Assembly: GCF_018446385.1 (NCBI RefSeq)
Contig: NC_055996.1
Location: 14,867,317-14,931,316, forward strand
Direction: 5' to 3'
Source: Zingiber officinale
Lineage: Eukaryota > Streptophyta > Magnoliopsida > Zingiberales > Zingiberaceae
Length of the DNA: 64,000 nucleotides
A model generated the notes under the pieces. It was not told where the DNA came from and ran no database searches. It saw only the letters and a program-made list of their open reading frames with translations. The number at the start of each line of letters is the position of its first letter. Position 1 is the stretch's first letter. Both the position numbers and the translations under genes were made by a program. Of this stretch, positions 35,724 through 46,840 are shown piece by piece.

Positions 35724-36899
35724 CGACGAAAGGGCGTGGAGCAGATGGCGAAGAAGAGGACGCCGTTGCTGGATCCACCATGCAACTGCGAAGCGGATCC
35801 GCCAACCGAACCGACCTGACAAATTTGGACCCGAGTCCTTACATTGCAATCGTCCTCTCTAACGGGCTCAACTTCAGCCCGCTTTCGCATAGCCCAGCCC
35901 AGAGAGAATATTACAAACTTTATCTTTTTATAAATACATGTAATTCAGAACTCGTACTGCATCTAACTTTCTCTCAAGAGAACAATTTTTTTTTATTTTT
36001 ATTACGATTAAAAAAATTAATTATATATGTTGCAGTAGTTTTCTTTGATGACTTTTACTGGGCATATGTTACCTGGTAAATGATAAAAGGTGATCACGAG
36101 ACGAGAGACAATCATCTTTTTCTTTGTTCCCGATCGATTCCCATTTCTTCTTGGCTTAATTACCGTGAAAAGTGTCGAGCCATGTGACCTTAGCATAAGG
36201 CAATTGGGAACGACTTTGTAGGGTGGGCAAGTATATTAATTAGGTCCATGCATAGTTGCAACTTTTTAGGTGCTTTTCGTGCGATATCATATGAGTAATT
36301 ATTATTTAAGGAAGGTTTATTGGTCATACTCAGACTTTTAGGGAAGAGCGAGAGGAAGCCAAAGGGGCATAGAGAGTCTACGGTTGATAGCGACAAGTAA
36401 TTATTTAAGGGAGCTAATGAACGTTATGTGCCCTAACGGATCAGGAATTAGAGGTCTGGGACATGAATATAATTTAATGTTAGGTAAATTATTAAGATGA
36501 TTATGTTTATCGCATTTTCATAATCCGTCTCTATATTATACTAAGGGATATAAATTAAGGTGTTAATTTATAGCTGGCTGTTACATGATTAGGAGATAAG
36601 AGGAGTTTTTTTTCTTAAAAATATGCACCTTTGAAAATTGATCCTTGTCTTATTATAATAAATCTATCCACCACTAACTAATTGAGCATCCTAATGGGAA
36701 CAATGTTAAACAAATTATGAACTATGCAAATAAAGTTGTAGAATATTTAAATCACATATCTAAGTTTTAAAATTATTAAATCACGTCTCCTATACATATT
36801 TTGCTTGTGAATGATTTCGTGACCTTAAACCTAAATTTTAAAATCTAATTCGTGTTAAAAAAATTATTGCTCTCAGTATATTATATCAAATTGATATTT
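35724..36899. other. Intergenic region upstream of the hnRNP gene
   Basis: Holds the hnRNP promoter next to its start. Beyond it there is AT-rich DNA with no recognised gene or element. Confidence 0.5.
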
Positions 36900-37612
36900 G
36901 AGAGCATGAATATTATTCTTGTCCGTAAGCGGAGAAGACGGAAAGCTAGAGATGTGGCTGGAAATTTAACGCACGCGAAGACTCCACGTGATCCTACAAC
37001 ATAAAAGCGCTAGTGCCGAGCCGGAAAGGGATTTTCAGCGTTGATCCTCCGATGCTCAAGTCAATTTACGACAATATAGAGAATAGTAAGAATGTTATAA
37101 CAAAAGAACGTGTAGAATGATAAAGTTGCTCATACCTCTTCTGATAGATGTGAATTCCCTTTTATGATACCGCTGTAGTGCATGTGCACGTATTTCAAAG
37201 TGTGCACATGTTTTTTCAAGTGCTCTATGAAAAGATAAGTCAAAAAATGTCTCTGACAACTTTCCTTAAGCGAGCATACATATCTCTTATGTAACAGTCT
37301 AGAAACTTCTACCATACGATTTATCTACGGAATATGCTCTACTGTTAGTGACATAAATCTCTAAAAGAGTACGAGAGGATATACTATAGGCCGACCGGTG
37401 GTCGCTTGGTCGGGACACTCCCACTCGACTATGTTACACCAAGCACTCTCCCTTTTACTTAACTTTCTCGTTGTCGGAGGGACTGCATCTCATCCGGACG
37501 GACACGACTTCCACTCAGTAGGGACGACAGTTGGGGGATGCACTGCCTGCTACTTTTGCACTTCGAGTTATCTGTTTAGCCTTGCTCGTCCACTCGAATA
37601 TGCCGTCCACTT

Positions 37613-38666
37613 TGTTGGGACCTTGACGTTCGCTAGAGGAGGGTGAATAGCGTCTCACCCAAATCGTCGCTTTCTACGTTTGTTAGTGCACAGCAGAAAC
37701 AAAAATACTAACAAACAAAAGCAAAGCTAACCCTTCAAAACAATAAACAAGAAGCAAACACAATGACACGTTGTTTAACGTGGTTCGGAGATGAAACTCC
37801 TACTCCACGGCTGTCCGTAAGGTGGACGATCCCGATCCGTCGGTGGATGACTCCCCGGAAAATCACCGGCTAACTCGTGTAGCTCCTTGTAGGTGGAGAA
37901 ACCTCACCACAAACTCTCACCAAGAACTCTTGAGAAGCTAGGGCACTGGTAGACTACTAATAGGGGTTAACCACCTCTATTTCGTCAACATTAACCAAGC
38001 TTCCAATGCTTGGTTATATAGGCCACAAGTTAGAAAACCCCGCCTACCAGTTGACTGCCAAAACATGCAGTCGACTGCCCTTCGTGGAAATTCGACCGTT
38101 GCAGCCCAACGGCTCGATACCAACCCTCTGTTCGCTCTCAGTCGACTGCACCAGTCGACTGATGAAACCACCATTCGACTGCTACAGTATTGCTACAGTA
38201 ACGCTACAGTTCTGTTACATTACCGCTACAGTAAACCCTAATTCTAGAATTTTACCCCGAGTACATTCACTCAACACTCATTCTCGCCCGACCAACTTAG
38301 ACCTAGCCTTCTATCCTCCTCCATCAGCTTTTGCGTCACTCTGATGTCTCCCCATCCTTCACGTCTTGCCTTCTGGAGCTTCCATCGGCTTTGTCATTGT
38401 TGTCAGGTCTTCCTTTGCCAAGAGGTCGCGCCTCCGGGACTTCATCCATTGTCAAGTCACACTTGGACTTACGTTGCCAAGACTACATGCTTGGACTTAC
38501 ACGGCCAAGACTCATCCTTGGACTTTCCTCTTTTGCCAAGATCACACCTGGACTCCTTGTTGTACCTGTATCCTGCACACTCACAATGCATATCAAATAC
38601 AACAATAAACTTAACTTAAACCTTTGCCCAAACATCAAAACTTAGGGTACCCAGATTGCTCCAACA
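37613..38666 (-). mobile_element. Solo LTR E (family of D and I), 1,054 bp
   Basis: TGTTGGGACC...GCTCCAACA with CACTT on both sides (37608-37612 and 38667-38671), a perfect duplication, and no partner LTR. It reads in the same direction as the LTRs of I, so its sense is minus. The minus-strand TATA box is at 38014-38020, with GTCGAC palindromes upstream of it (38045-38180). Open frames 38331-38645 on plus are repeat by-products. Confidence 0.93.
38014..38020 (-). promoter_or_regulatory. TATA box of solo LTR E
   Basis: TATATAA on minus; same place relative to the palindromes as in solo LTR D. Confidence 0.5.
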
Positions 38667-38803
38667 CACTTGGCCATAATTGGCCCAGTTGGTTGGCTTT
38701 GACTCCTTTGATTTTGACTTCCACATTAATCAATTTTCCTTACTTTGGCTTATTTTTTATGGGTCCCCTCTTTATCACCACATTAAATATAATAAAAAAA
38801 CCA

Positions 38804-39692
38804 TGTTAGACTCCGTGGTAGTTTTGATGTGATCAACCAAGTTGGTTAGGTCCTGCTTTATGTTTGATCCCTATGTCTGAATGTGCAGGAGCTTAGGAGC
38901 ACAGGAAGTCGAGCGGAAGACGCAGCTAGCGAGAAGGACGACACGGGAAGGGAGTCGATGGGCTCGGTGCGTCCGAAGGACGAGAGAGCTGCGGAAGAGT
39001 ACTCCGGTGGGCGTGAAGAGCGTGCGCGGCGTTCGAGGGACGTTAAGACGGGACGGAAGGCTGCTCGAGGAGAAGGCCAGAAATTGGGTTCGGGTGAGCC
39101 CTATTCCGATTGGCCACAATCACCCAAAAGATCGGAGCATCGGAAGTTGAAGAAAGCAAGCTGGAATTTGAGCTGCCAGCTTGGAGGCACCTTCAGGCTT
39201 GTTGAAAGCGCCTCTAGCTTGAAGGCACCTTCAGCCTTGTTGAAGGCACCTTCAACAGGTCAAACTGACCGTTTCGAATTGCGGATAAAGTTTTATCCGC
39301 TCACCCCTTGGAGACGCCTTGGACCCCTATTGGAGGCGCCTTGGAGCTTCGAGATCAGATTTCCATAGGCTATTTAAAGGCCCCTGGAGCTAGGAATTCA
39401 CAACAACTTCTACATTCAACTCTGTAAGCATTTCCTAGCAGTAGTTCTGAGCCATTAGAGTGTAAAAGGCTTCTCCGCCTTCAGCAAAGGAGAATTTTCT
39501 TAGTGTGCTTTCTTACTGCCCTGAATTAGCAACTCGCTTGGTTGTAACCAGGTTAAATTCGGTTTCTGCTTTTTATTTCTGCTTTTATTTTATTTACTAT
39601 TGCATTAATTGAGTTAAAAGAACGAGGAGGGTAGTTTTATTTTTGTTTACAGCAATTCACCCCCCCTCTTACCGGCCTCCGCTGCACCTACA
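38804..39692 (+). repeat. Element F 5' LTR, 889 bp
   Basis: Matches 41902-42767. It contains a cluster of GGCGCC/GGCACCTTCA-type inverted repeats (39180-39345), a TATA-like box at 39371 and, before its end, the passage 'ttctccgccttcagcaaagg'. Confidence 0.92.
39371..39379 (+). promoter_or_regulatory. TATA-like box of element F 5' LTR
   Basis: TATTTAAAG, about 30 bases downstream of the GGCGCC repeats; also present in the 3' LTR near 42449. Confidence 0.45.
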
Positions 39693-39694
39693 AT

Positions 39695-39706
39695 TGGTAT
39701 CAGAGT
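39695..39706 (+). other. Primer binding site of element F (initiator tRNA-Met)
   Basis: TGGTATCAGAGT two bases after the 5' LTR. Confidence 0.9.
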
Positions 39707-39757
39707 CTGATCGCCTCAGAAGGACTAACCGTCAACTGAAGCACTGCGATCAAGACG

Positions 39758-41209
39758 ATGGCCGGAGCGAACATCCATCCCCCGAAGTTCGACGAAGATT
39801 TCGCTACATGGAAGCGAAAAATGGAGGTATTCTTTAAAACAGACTTTGATATTTTAATTACTATGAAATATGATTTTGCAGCTTCTAAAGACAAAGAAGA
39901 AAACAAGTGGAGCAAGAAGGAGCAAGCCGATTTCGTCGCCAACGGAAAAGCTGAATTCCATCTCCTCAGCGTTCAGCCACCTCAGGAGGTAAGTTGGATC
40001 GGAAGCTATGACTCAGCGAAAGATCTCTGGGAGAAATTCCTGGAGCTTCATGAAGGCACCTCTGAAGCGAAGTTGGCGCGACGTGACATCCTCCGGACAC
40101 GACTAACAAACCTCCGGATGAACAACGGCGAGAAGGTAGCGCAACTCCAAGCGAGAATCAAGAAGCTGATAATGCAACTAACGAACCTTGGAGAAGAAGT
40201 AACCAACCGAGATTCCATCCGATACGCGCTCAATGCCTTCCCGAGGACTTCAGAATGAGCGTCCTTAGTAGATGCTTACTACATCTCTAAGGACTTTGAG
40301 GTAAGTAGTTTAGAAAACTTGTTTTCAACTTTCGAACTTCACGAGTCTCAACTTGCAGAAAAACCAGTAGAGAAGTCGAACCTCAACGTTGCCCTACGAG
40401 CTGAAAAGGATGATCCCGACTCCGAAGCGTCAATCGACGAAAACGAAGCTGCGTTAATGGTAAGACGTTTTAATAAGTTTTTTAAATCTAACAAGTTTAG
40501 ATCGCAGTCAAGTAAACGTCATCAAAAAGGAAGGACAGTCCGGTGCTACAATTGCAACGAAGAAGGGCACATCAAGGATGATTGCCCAAAGTTGAAGAGC
40601 AAATAAAAAGATAAGGAAAGAAGCAAGAAGCCAGCTCGACCCAAGCACAAAAACCTGAAGGCGACATGGGACGACTCTTCATCCTCCGAGTCAGAAGTCG
40701 AAGAATTCTCAGGATTAGCTCTACTAGCTAACCATCGGCTAGATGAAATGTCTAGCTCAGAGATGAGCATCGATGAAGGGGGAGGAACATCAGAAGAAGA
40801 AAGTAGTAGTGAAGGGGGAGCGTCACCATATCAGGTAAGCAAGGTACGCAATCTAACCCCGTCTCAATCTTTTCGATTTATTAAATTGCTTTCTAAAGAC
40901 TTATGCGAATTAGAAAAAGAAAATAAAGAATTAAAAATGAAATTAGCAAAAGCATGTCCACTTGAAATGTACGATAGAATAAAATCAGAAAATGACAAAT
41001 TAAAATTAGAAATTGAAAAATTGAAATCTGATGCATGCTTAAATAAATTTCCTAAATCAAAATTAAGAATTTATGAAAAATTAAATTGGTACATTAGAAA
41101 ACACCATGGTCAACTTAGAAATGTGCCCAAAAATCATGTACCCCCTAAGTTTTTGACCAACCCTGTAGGAAGGAACCTTTATTGGGTTCTAAAATCACTG
41201 CTAGTTTAA
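39758..41209 (+). pseudogene. gag: Copia-type gag of element F, two in-frame stops
   Basis: A single frame of 484 codons from ATG (MAGANIHPPKF) to TAA at 41209. It is broken by TGA at 40256-40258, where element A has the Trp of RTPEW, and by TAA at 40604-40606 after the zinc knuckle. Order: UBN2-like capsid region (WKRKMEVFF, LWEKFLELHEG), Glu-rich linker, knuckle CYNCNEEGHIKDDC (all four ligands present), acidic KATWDDSSSSESE, and a C-terminal coiled coil (ELEKENKELKMKLAKA). The rest is intact in phase, so decay is recent. There is no protease or polymerase downstream; the frame ends 690 bp before the 3' LTR. Confidence 0.9.
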
Positions 41210-41886
41210 ATTTCTCCTTTAGTTAAAAGCTTATAGTGAGAAAATTAAACATTGAAATTTCTTTATGAAAGCTTTGTCTAAGGAAGTGGTTGTTGCTCCA
41301 ATAACCAAGAAGGCCTAGTGCCTCGCCACGACCTGAAAGCTGAAATATTGAAAAAAAAATATTTAATTAACTTTATAAAAAAGTATTAAAAACTAGAATT
41401 AAATAATGCTTTGAAAGTTTATCAAACATTTTTCTAAAATAAACAAAAATTTATTTTACTTAGAAATTTTTTCTTGAAAATTCTAACTTTAAAATTTTGT
41501 TTATATTAGTTAGAAATTTTTTCCTGAAAAAATTCTAAAAATTCATTTTTGCTTAGACAATTTTTCTGAAAATTCAATTTCACTTAGAATTTTTTTTTTT
41601 AAAAAAAAATTCATTGTTGCTCAGAATTTTTTTTACCTTAATAATTTGCTTGATATTCTTTTATTGGTATCCCATTTTTTCTGTGATCAAAGGGGGAGAG
41701 AAAGGTACAAGTTTAGGGGAGTTAGGAAAATTAAAAAATTAAAATATTTTTTAACATTTTTTACTAAAGGTTGTTGTAATTTGATTTATTGCAAATTTAT
41801 GCTTAAATATGTTAGTTTAGTAATTTTCTTTAAAATTACTATTTATGTCTATTTTAACCCTAACTTGAACTTGGGTTGATGCACAT

Positions 41887-41901
41887 AAAAAAAGGGGAGA
41901 T
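41887..41901 (+). other. Polypurine tract of element F
   Basis: AAAAAAAGGGGAGAT directly before the 3' LTR TGTTAG. A second similar tract, AAAGGGGGAGAGAAAGG, is at about 41690. Confidence 0.85.
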
Positions 41902-42767
41902 TGTTAGACCCCGTGGTAGTTTTGATTTGATCAACCAAGTTGGTTAGGTCCTGCTTTGTGTTTGATCCCTATGTCTGAGTGTGCAGGAGCTTAGGAGCAC
42001 AGGAAGTCGAGCGGAAGACGCAACTAGCGAGAAGGATGGCACGGGAAGGGAGCCGACGGGCTCGGTGCATTCGAAGGACGAGAGAGCTGCGGAAGAGTAC
42101 TCCGGTGGGCGTGAAGAGCGTGCGAGACGTTCGAGGGACGTTAAGCCGGGACGGAAGGCTGCTTGAGGAGAAGGCTGGGAATTGGGTTCGGGTGAGCCCT
42201 ATTTCGGTTGACCGCAATCACCCAAAAGATCGGAGCGTCGGAAGTTGAAGAAAGCAAGCTGGAATTTGAGCTGCCAGCTTGGAGGCACCTTCAGGCTTGT
42301 TGAAGGCGCCTCCAGCTTGAAGGCGCCTTCAGCCTTGTTGAAGGTGCCTTCAACATGTCAAACTGACTGTTTCGAGCTGCGGATAAAGTTTTATCCGCTC
42401 ACCCCTTGGAGGCGCCTTGGAGCTTCGAGATCAGATTTCCAGAGGCTATTTAAAGGCCCTTGGAGTTAGGAATTCACAACAACTTCTACATTCAACTCTG
42501 TAAGCATTTCCTAGCAGTAGTTCTAAGCCATTAGTGTGTAAAAGATTTCTCCGCCTTCAGCAAAGGAGAATTTTCTTAGTGTGCTTTCTTACTGTCCTGG
42601 ATTAACAACCCATTTGGTTGTAACCAGGTTAAATTCGGTTTCTGTTTTTTATTTCTGTCTTTATTTTATTTACTATTGCATTAATTGAGTTGAAAGAACG
42701 AGGAGGGTAGTTTTATTTTTGTTTACAGCATTTCACCCTCCTCTTGTCGGTCTCCGCTGTACCTATA
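41902..42767 (+). repeat. Element F 3' LTR, 866 bp
   Basis: Copy of 38804-39692; terminal CA changed to TA; shorter by about 23 bases, part of this in the GGCGCC repeat cluster. Confidence 0.9.
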
Positions 42768-43703
42768 AACTAAACGAACATATAGGACCTGATTCTATAT
42801 CATTCTAAACTTTAGATTTATTAGTCAATTTTATAAATCGATTGATGACCTATAAAACTCAGAATAACATATAAATAAGATTTACATAATTATTTAATTT
42901 TTTTAATTATATTTATATTCTAAAATATTAATTTAATAATAATATTTAACATATTATTATTAAAAGCAAAAATAACACCCCTCAGCGCACGTACAACTAA
43001 GTAGAACCAATCTAGTTTTGGTCTGATCATCATAACTCATTCACACACCGTATCAAATATAAAATTATTTTCTGTCTAAAATACGAGCAAAAATCTTAAA
43101 TCTCTCTCGACATTATAAATTTGAATCTACGTTTTAAATTTAACCTTTTACATTCAAGCTAAAATATAAGATTTTATTTTTTCTATTTTCCATTGCAAGT
43201 CAATGAATGTCACTTCGTTAGTATTTACAAAGGAGGGGCAATATTCAATCTTTTGAACTACGAGGGTGAGGGAACAAATCATAAAGTACAAGGTGCAAAA
43301 TGAAAGACCGTTACAACATGTGGAGAATAGATCACAACGATTTCAGCCGGGCCCATTAGCGTTACCATGGGCCGGCCCACCGGAATAAAAGCACATGAAG
43401 AACAAGAGTTCACAAAAATAAATTATTAAATTTTGAATTAATTTGATATAAAAAATAAAAATTTATTAATTTGGTTTTCCCGAATACAACCACACGCTAC
43501 GCAACAAACGGATGGCTTTATTGTCAAAACGAAGCCACTTTTGCGTTAATTTTTAAAATTAATAAATAATTGATAAAATGATTTATCATAATTAATTAAT
43601 AATGAAAAGTAGAAGACAAATATATTATATATTAATCTCCTTCCTTCCCCTACTCCAGTGCTCTGCTTCCTCCTCTTTCTCCTGCCTCTGCTGCCCTAAA
43701 TCC
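42768..43703. other. AT-rich upstream region of the hAT-derived gene
   Basis: No element or other gene was recognised. The last ~100 bases are pyrimidine-rich (43640-43700, CTCC/TTCC runs), which suggests the transcription start region of the downstream gene. Confidence 0.45.
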
Positions 43704-43820
43704 ATGCTAAAGTCGTCGACATGATCGCCTCCTCCCCGACGGCCGCCGTCGGCTCAGCCTCGAGCTGAGGCAGTGATGGCTCGGAAAACCATGGGCTCAC
43801 GACGGCAGAGTAGGTATTAG
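43704..43820 (+). promoter_or_regulatory. Three short upstream ORFs before the hAT-derived gene
   Basis: ATG at 43704 (6 codons, TGA 43722-43724), ATG at 43721 (15 codons, TGA 43766-43768, overlapping the first by 4 bases) and ATG at 43776 (14 codons, TAG 43818-43820). All end before the main ATG at 43870. If the transcript starts upstream of 43704, which the pyrimidine-rich stretch suggests, they could lower translation of the main frame. Confidence 0.4.
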
Positions 43821-43869
43821 TTAAGGGTTTTGTTTGGGTGGTGGGCTGGGTAGTTGATCGGTGCCGGCG

Positions 43870-46275
43870 ATGGCGACGGCGAACGCGTTGGTGACGAATC
43901 AGGCAGAGGCGGAGGAATCGGCGGAGGAGGAGGTGGCGTCGAAGGCGGCGCATAAGCGGTTCGAGTCGCTGACGATGGTGAGGAACAAGGCGATCAAGGG
44001 GAAGGGAGCGTGGTATTGGGCGCACCTGGAGCCGGTGTTGGTGCCGGGATCCGAGGCAGCGATCCCTAAGGCCGTGAAGCTCCGGTGCTCCCTGTGCGAC
44101 ACCGTCTTCTCGGCCTCCAACCCCTCCCGCACCGCCTCCGAGCACCTCAAGCGCGGAACCTGCCCTAATTTCGCCTCCCCCTCCTCCTCCGCCGCTTTGC
44201 CGCTCGCTTCCCCACCTCCTCCGCCGCCACCCCCCAAGCCCATCTCCGCCATTGCCCCTTGCGATTCCAACTTGACGGCCGGTCCCAACTGCCGTAAGCG
44301 CTCCTCCCCCTCCGGCGCCGCCAGCCATTCGCCTGCCCACTTACATCTACCTCGCTTCGCTGCTGTTGATCCCGCCCGGTTCTCCTTGTCGCCTGCCACC
44401 CCCGCCGCGGGTAGCAGCGGCGAAGTCTTGTTCTCCACGCCGCCGCCTCTCCCGCTCCTCCTGCCGCCTCCTCTGCCTGTATTCTCCAGCGGGAAGGAGG
44501 ACCTCGGCTCGCTGGGGATGCTCGAGGGCAGCGTCAAGAGGCTGAAGAGCCCCAAGTCCTTCTCCGCTCCATCCCTCTCCAAACCTCAAATGGACTCCGC
44601 CCTCTCCCTCCTCTCCGATTGGTTCCACGAGTCCGCCGGAACCGGCGCCATCTCTCTCTCCTCCGCCGAGCATCCCAAGTTCCGCGCCTTCCTCGGCAAC
44701 GTGGGTCTTCCCCTAGTTTCTCGCCGCGACCTCGTCGGCCACCGCCTAGAGGGACGCTACGAGGAGGCCCGTGCGGAAGCCGACGCGCGCATCCACGACG
44801 CTCTCTTCTTCCAGCTGTCCTCCGATGGGTGGAAGAAACCCCAGGACTCGTCCTCCTCCATCATCAACATGACGGTGAACCTCCCCAACGGGACCATCGT
44901 CTTCCACCGGTCCCTGGTCACGCACGGCCGAGCTGTGTCCAAGTCGGCAGAGGAGGTGCTGCTAGACACCATAACGGACATCGCCGGCGAGGGCAACACT
45001 CAGAGGTGCGCCGGGATCATCGCGGACAAGTTCAAGTCCAAGGCGCTTCTGGAATTGGAGAGCCAGTATCCATGGATGGTGAACCTCTCGTGCCTGCTAC
45101 AGGGCCTCCGCGGTCTCATCAAGGACATCGCCCGTGAGCTTCCACTCGTCCACACCGTGGCAGCCAAATGCTACAAGCTCGCGAGCTTCTTCAACAAGCA
45201 CCCGCAAGTGAGGAGCATCTTCCACAAGTACCAGCTCCAGGAGCTGGACAACGTGTGCCTCCTCCGCGTGCCGCCGTCCTACGACGCAGCCGAAGGTGTC
45301 GCACCGGCGCTGTCAGTTTTCCCCATGATCGAGGACATCTTGTCCTCTGCTCGCGCCGTGCAATCCGTTGTACTCCATGAATCCTACAAGTCAATCTGCC
45401 GCGACGATCCCACCGCGCGGGACATGGCGGACATGGTCCTGGAAATGAGCTTCTGGAACCAACTTGAGTCGGTGCACGCGCTGGTCCGGCTGCTGGAGGA
45501 CATGGTCCTGGAAACAGAGGCAGAGCGACCGCTGGTGGGGCAATCCCTGCCGCTGTGGGAGGAGCTGCGGTCCAAGGTCAGTGACTGGTCCTCCAAGTAC
45601 AACATCAAGCTCGCTCCTTTGGAGAAGGTGATCGACAAGAGGTTCAAGAAGCACTACCACCCGGCTTGGCCGGCTGCGTTCGTGCTGGATCCACTGTACT
45701 TGGTGAAGGACGTCAGTGGCAAATACCTTCCGCCATTCAAGTCTCTGAGCTCTCACCAAGAGAAGGACGTGGACAAGCTGATCACCAGACTGGTCTCGCG
45801 CGACGAAGCCCACATTGCTCTCATGGAGCTGATGAAGTGGAGAACAGAAGGATTGGATCCGCTGTACGCACAGGCGGTGCAGGTGAGGCAGCGAGACCCC
45901 GCGACCGGGAAGCTGAAGGTGGCCAACCCACAGAGCAGCAGGCTGGTATGGGAGACCTACCTTAACGAGTTCAAATGCCTCGGCAAGGTTGCCGTGAGGC
46001 TCATCTTCCTCCACGCCACCTCCTGTGGCTTCAAGCACAACCCTTCCCTGCTGCATCGGGCCTGCTGCAACTCCCGGTTGGCCGCCGGCGTCGACCGAAT
46101 GCACAAGTTGATCTTTGTCGCGGCCAACGCAAAACTGGAAAGGAGAGACTTTTCGAGCGAGGAAGAGAAGGACTCGGCGCTGTTCATCAACGGGGAAGAC
46201 GAGGAAGAGGAGGAGGAGGATGACAATGATAATGATCTCAACGAATCAACATTTGCAGAGGCCTCCACAGTGTAA
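43870..46275 (+). CDS. hAT-transposase-derived (domesticated) BED-type zinc-finger protein, 801 aa, single exon
   Basis: ATG at 43870 is the first in-frame ATG after the stop at 43855-43857. A conserved plant N-terminus (AHKRFESLTMVRNKAIKGKG, WYWAHLEP) leads to a BED-like zinc motif C73-x2-C76...H92-x5-C98 in RCSLCDTVF...SEHLKRGTC. A proline-rich linker follows, then a transposase-like core with SSDGW at 317-321 (DUF659/hAT type) and helical segments. Near the C-terminus SSRLVWETYLNEF and HNPSLLHRACCNSRLA stand where hAT elements have their dimerisation region. The tail is acidic (DEEEEEEDDNDND). It closely resembles an Arabidopsis gene pair of unknown function annotated as hAT superfamily (At1g12380/At1g62870). 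Flanking hAT ends are absent and the frame is intact and GC-rich among decayed repeats, so it is probably a conserved host gene, perhaps DNA-binding. Confidence 0.9.
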   Translation: MATANALVTNQAEAEESAEEEVASKAAHKRFESLTMVRNKAIKGKGAWYWAHLEPVLVPGSEAAIPKAVKLRCSLCDTVFSASNPSRTASEHLKRGTCPNFASPSSSAALPLASPPPPPPPPKPISAIAPCDSNLTAGPNCRKRSSPSGAASHSPAHLHLPRFAAVDPARFSLSPATPAAGSSGEVLFSTPPPLPLLLPPPLPVFSSGKEDLGSLGMLEGSVKRLKSPKSFSAPSLSKPQMDSALSLLSDWFHESAGTGAISLSSAEHPKFRAFLGNVGLPLVSRRDLVGHRLEGRYEEARAEADARIHDALFFQLSSDGWKKPQDSSSSIINMTVNLPNGTIVFHRSLVTHGRAVSKSAEEVLLDTITDIAGEGNTQRCAGIIADKFKSKALLELESQYPWMVNLSCLLQGLRGLIKDIARELPLVHTVAAKCYKLASFFNKHPQVRSIFHKYQLQELDNVCLLRVPPSYDAAEGVAPALSVFPMIEDILSSARAVQSVVLHESYKSICRDDPTARDMADMVLEMSFWNQLESVHALVRLLEDMVLETEAERPLVGQSLPLWEELRSKVSDWSSKYNIKLAPLEKVIDKRFKKHYHPAWPAAFVLDPLYLVKDVSGKYLPPFKSLSSHQEKDVDKLITRLVSRDEAHIALMELMKWRTEGLDPLYAQAVQVRQRDPATGKLKVANPQSSRLVWETYLNEFKCLGKVAVRLIFLHATSCGFKHNPSLLHRACCNSRLAAGVDRMHKLIFVAANAKLERRDFSSEEEKDSALFINGEDEEEEEEDDNDNDLNESTFAEASTV

Positions 46276-46840
46276 CATTTCCATCTCTTTGCTCTGCTTT
46301 CTTTCGGATTTGGAGTTTGTAGCTTCTTTTTGCTACGATTTTTTCTTCACCATGGTGTTTTTTTTCGACTCGCTTGGGATTTTCTGGAGTGATTTGAGCA
46401 TCAGAGAGAGAGATCATCCAAATAATATCACGATTTGGATTCTGGTTTCTTTGATTCACGTTTCTTAATCTAAAAGCTGATTCTCGATGCATGATTGTTC
46501 TTTTTCACATCAATGACAACTCACTCTGGGGGATTTGAATTTGGCTTACGATAGTAGAAATAGACTGGAGGAAGAAACTTATGGAACAAAAGGAGGTAAC
46601 TGTTGAAGGTCAATTAAAGCACTTTATTTGGTCAGTCTATAGCTTGTCTCCCTAATATAGCTTTCACCTCTTCAGATCAGTCACCTTTTCGATGGAATCT
46701 AAGAACTCAAATTCTGAAGCATTGGTGAAAGAGCTTAGTGTCAATCTTCCTTTGATTGTTCATGTATGTGCAAACAGAACAGGGCTTAATAACTACTAAT
46801 TTGGTGGTGGTTTTGCCCCTGCATTACAGTTGATGCAGCA
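46276..46840 (+). other. 3' flank of the hAT-derived gene
   Basis: T-rich 3' UTR-like DNA; nothing else recognised before the gypsy LTR remnant. Confidence 0.5.

Larger units (their letters stand above)
36900..38803. repeat. Decayed LTR-like fragment interrupted by solo LTR E
   Basis: The parts 36900-37612 and 38667-38803 carry phrases typical of a plant LTR leader ('gatcctccgatgctcaagtc', 'cttttatgataccgctg', 'ttgactcctttgattttgac'). I find no second copy or clear ends, so the class is unknown (a gypsy LTR is possible). Confidence 0.35.
38804..42767 (+). mobile_element. Element F: 4.0-kb gag-only LTR retrotransposon, sister of A
   Basis: LTRs 38804-39692 and 41902-42767 begin TGTTAGAC. The left ends CCTACA and the right ends CCTATA (terminal CA became TA). 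The flanks are AACCA (38799-38803) and AACTA (42768-42772), 4 of 5 matching with one C-to-T change. The primer site TGGTATCAGAGT (39695-39706) and polypurine tract (41887-41901) set plus orientation. The interior of 2,209 bp carries gag only. The LTR leader 'gtgcaggagcttaggagcac' is shared with A. Confidence 0.92.

Noticed and set aside
37398..37646. 82-codon plus frame overlapping the left end of solo LTR E
   Set aside because: It crosses the insertion border at 37613, so it cannot be an old gene.
43861..43869. GTG at 43861 as the start of the hAT-derived protein
   Set aside because: Plants start at ATG; the first in-frame ATG is 43870 and fits the family's N-terminus.
43696..46104. Several long frames antisense or out of phase with the hAT-derived gene (for example 43899-44582 and 45391-46104 minus)
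   Set aside because: GC-rich third positions keep other frames open; codon pattern and homology support only the plus frame at 43870.
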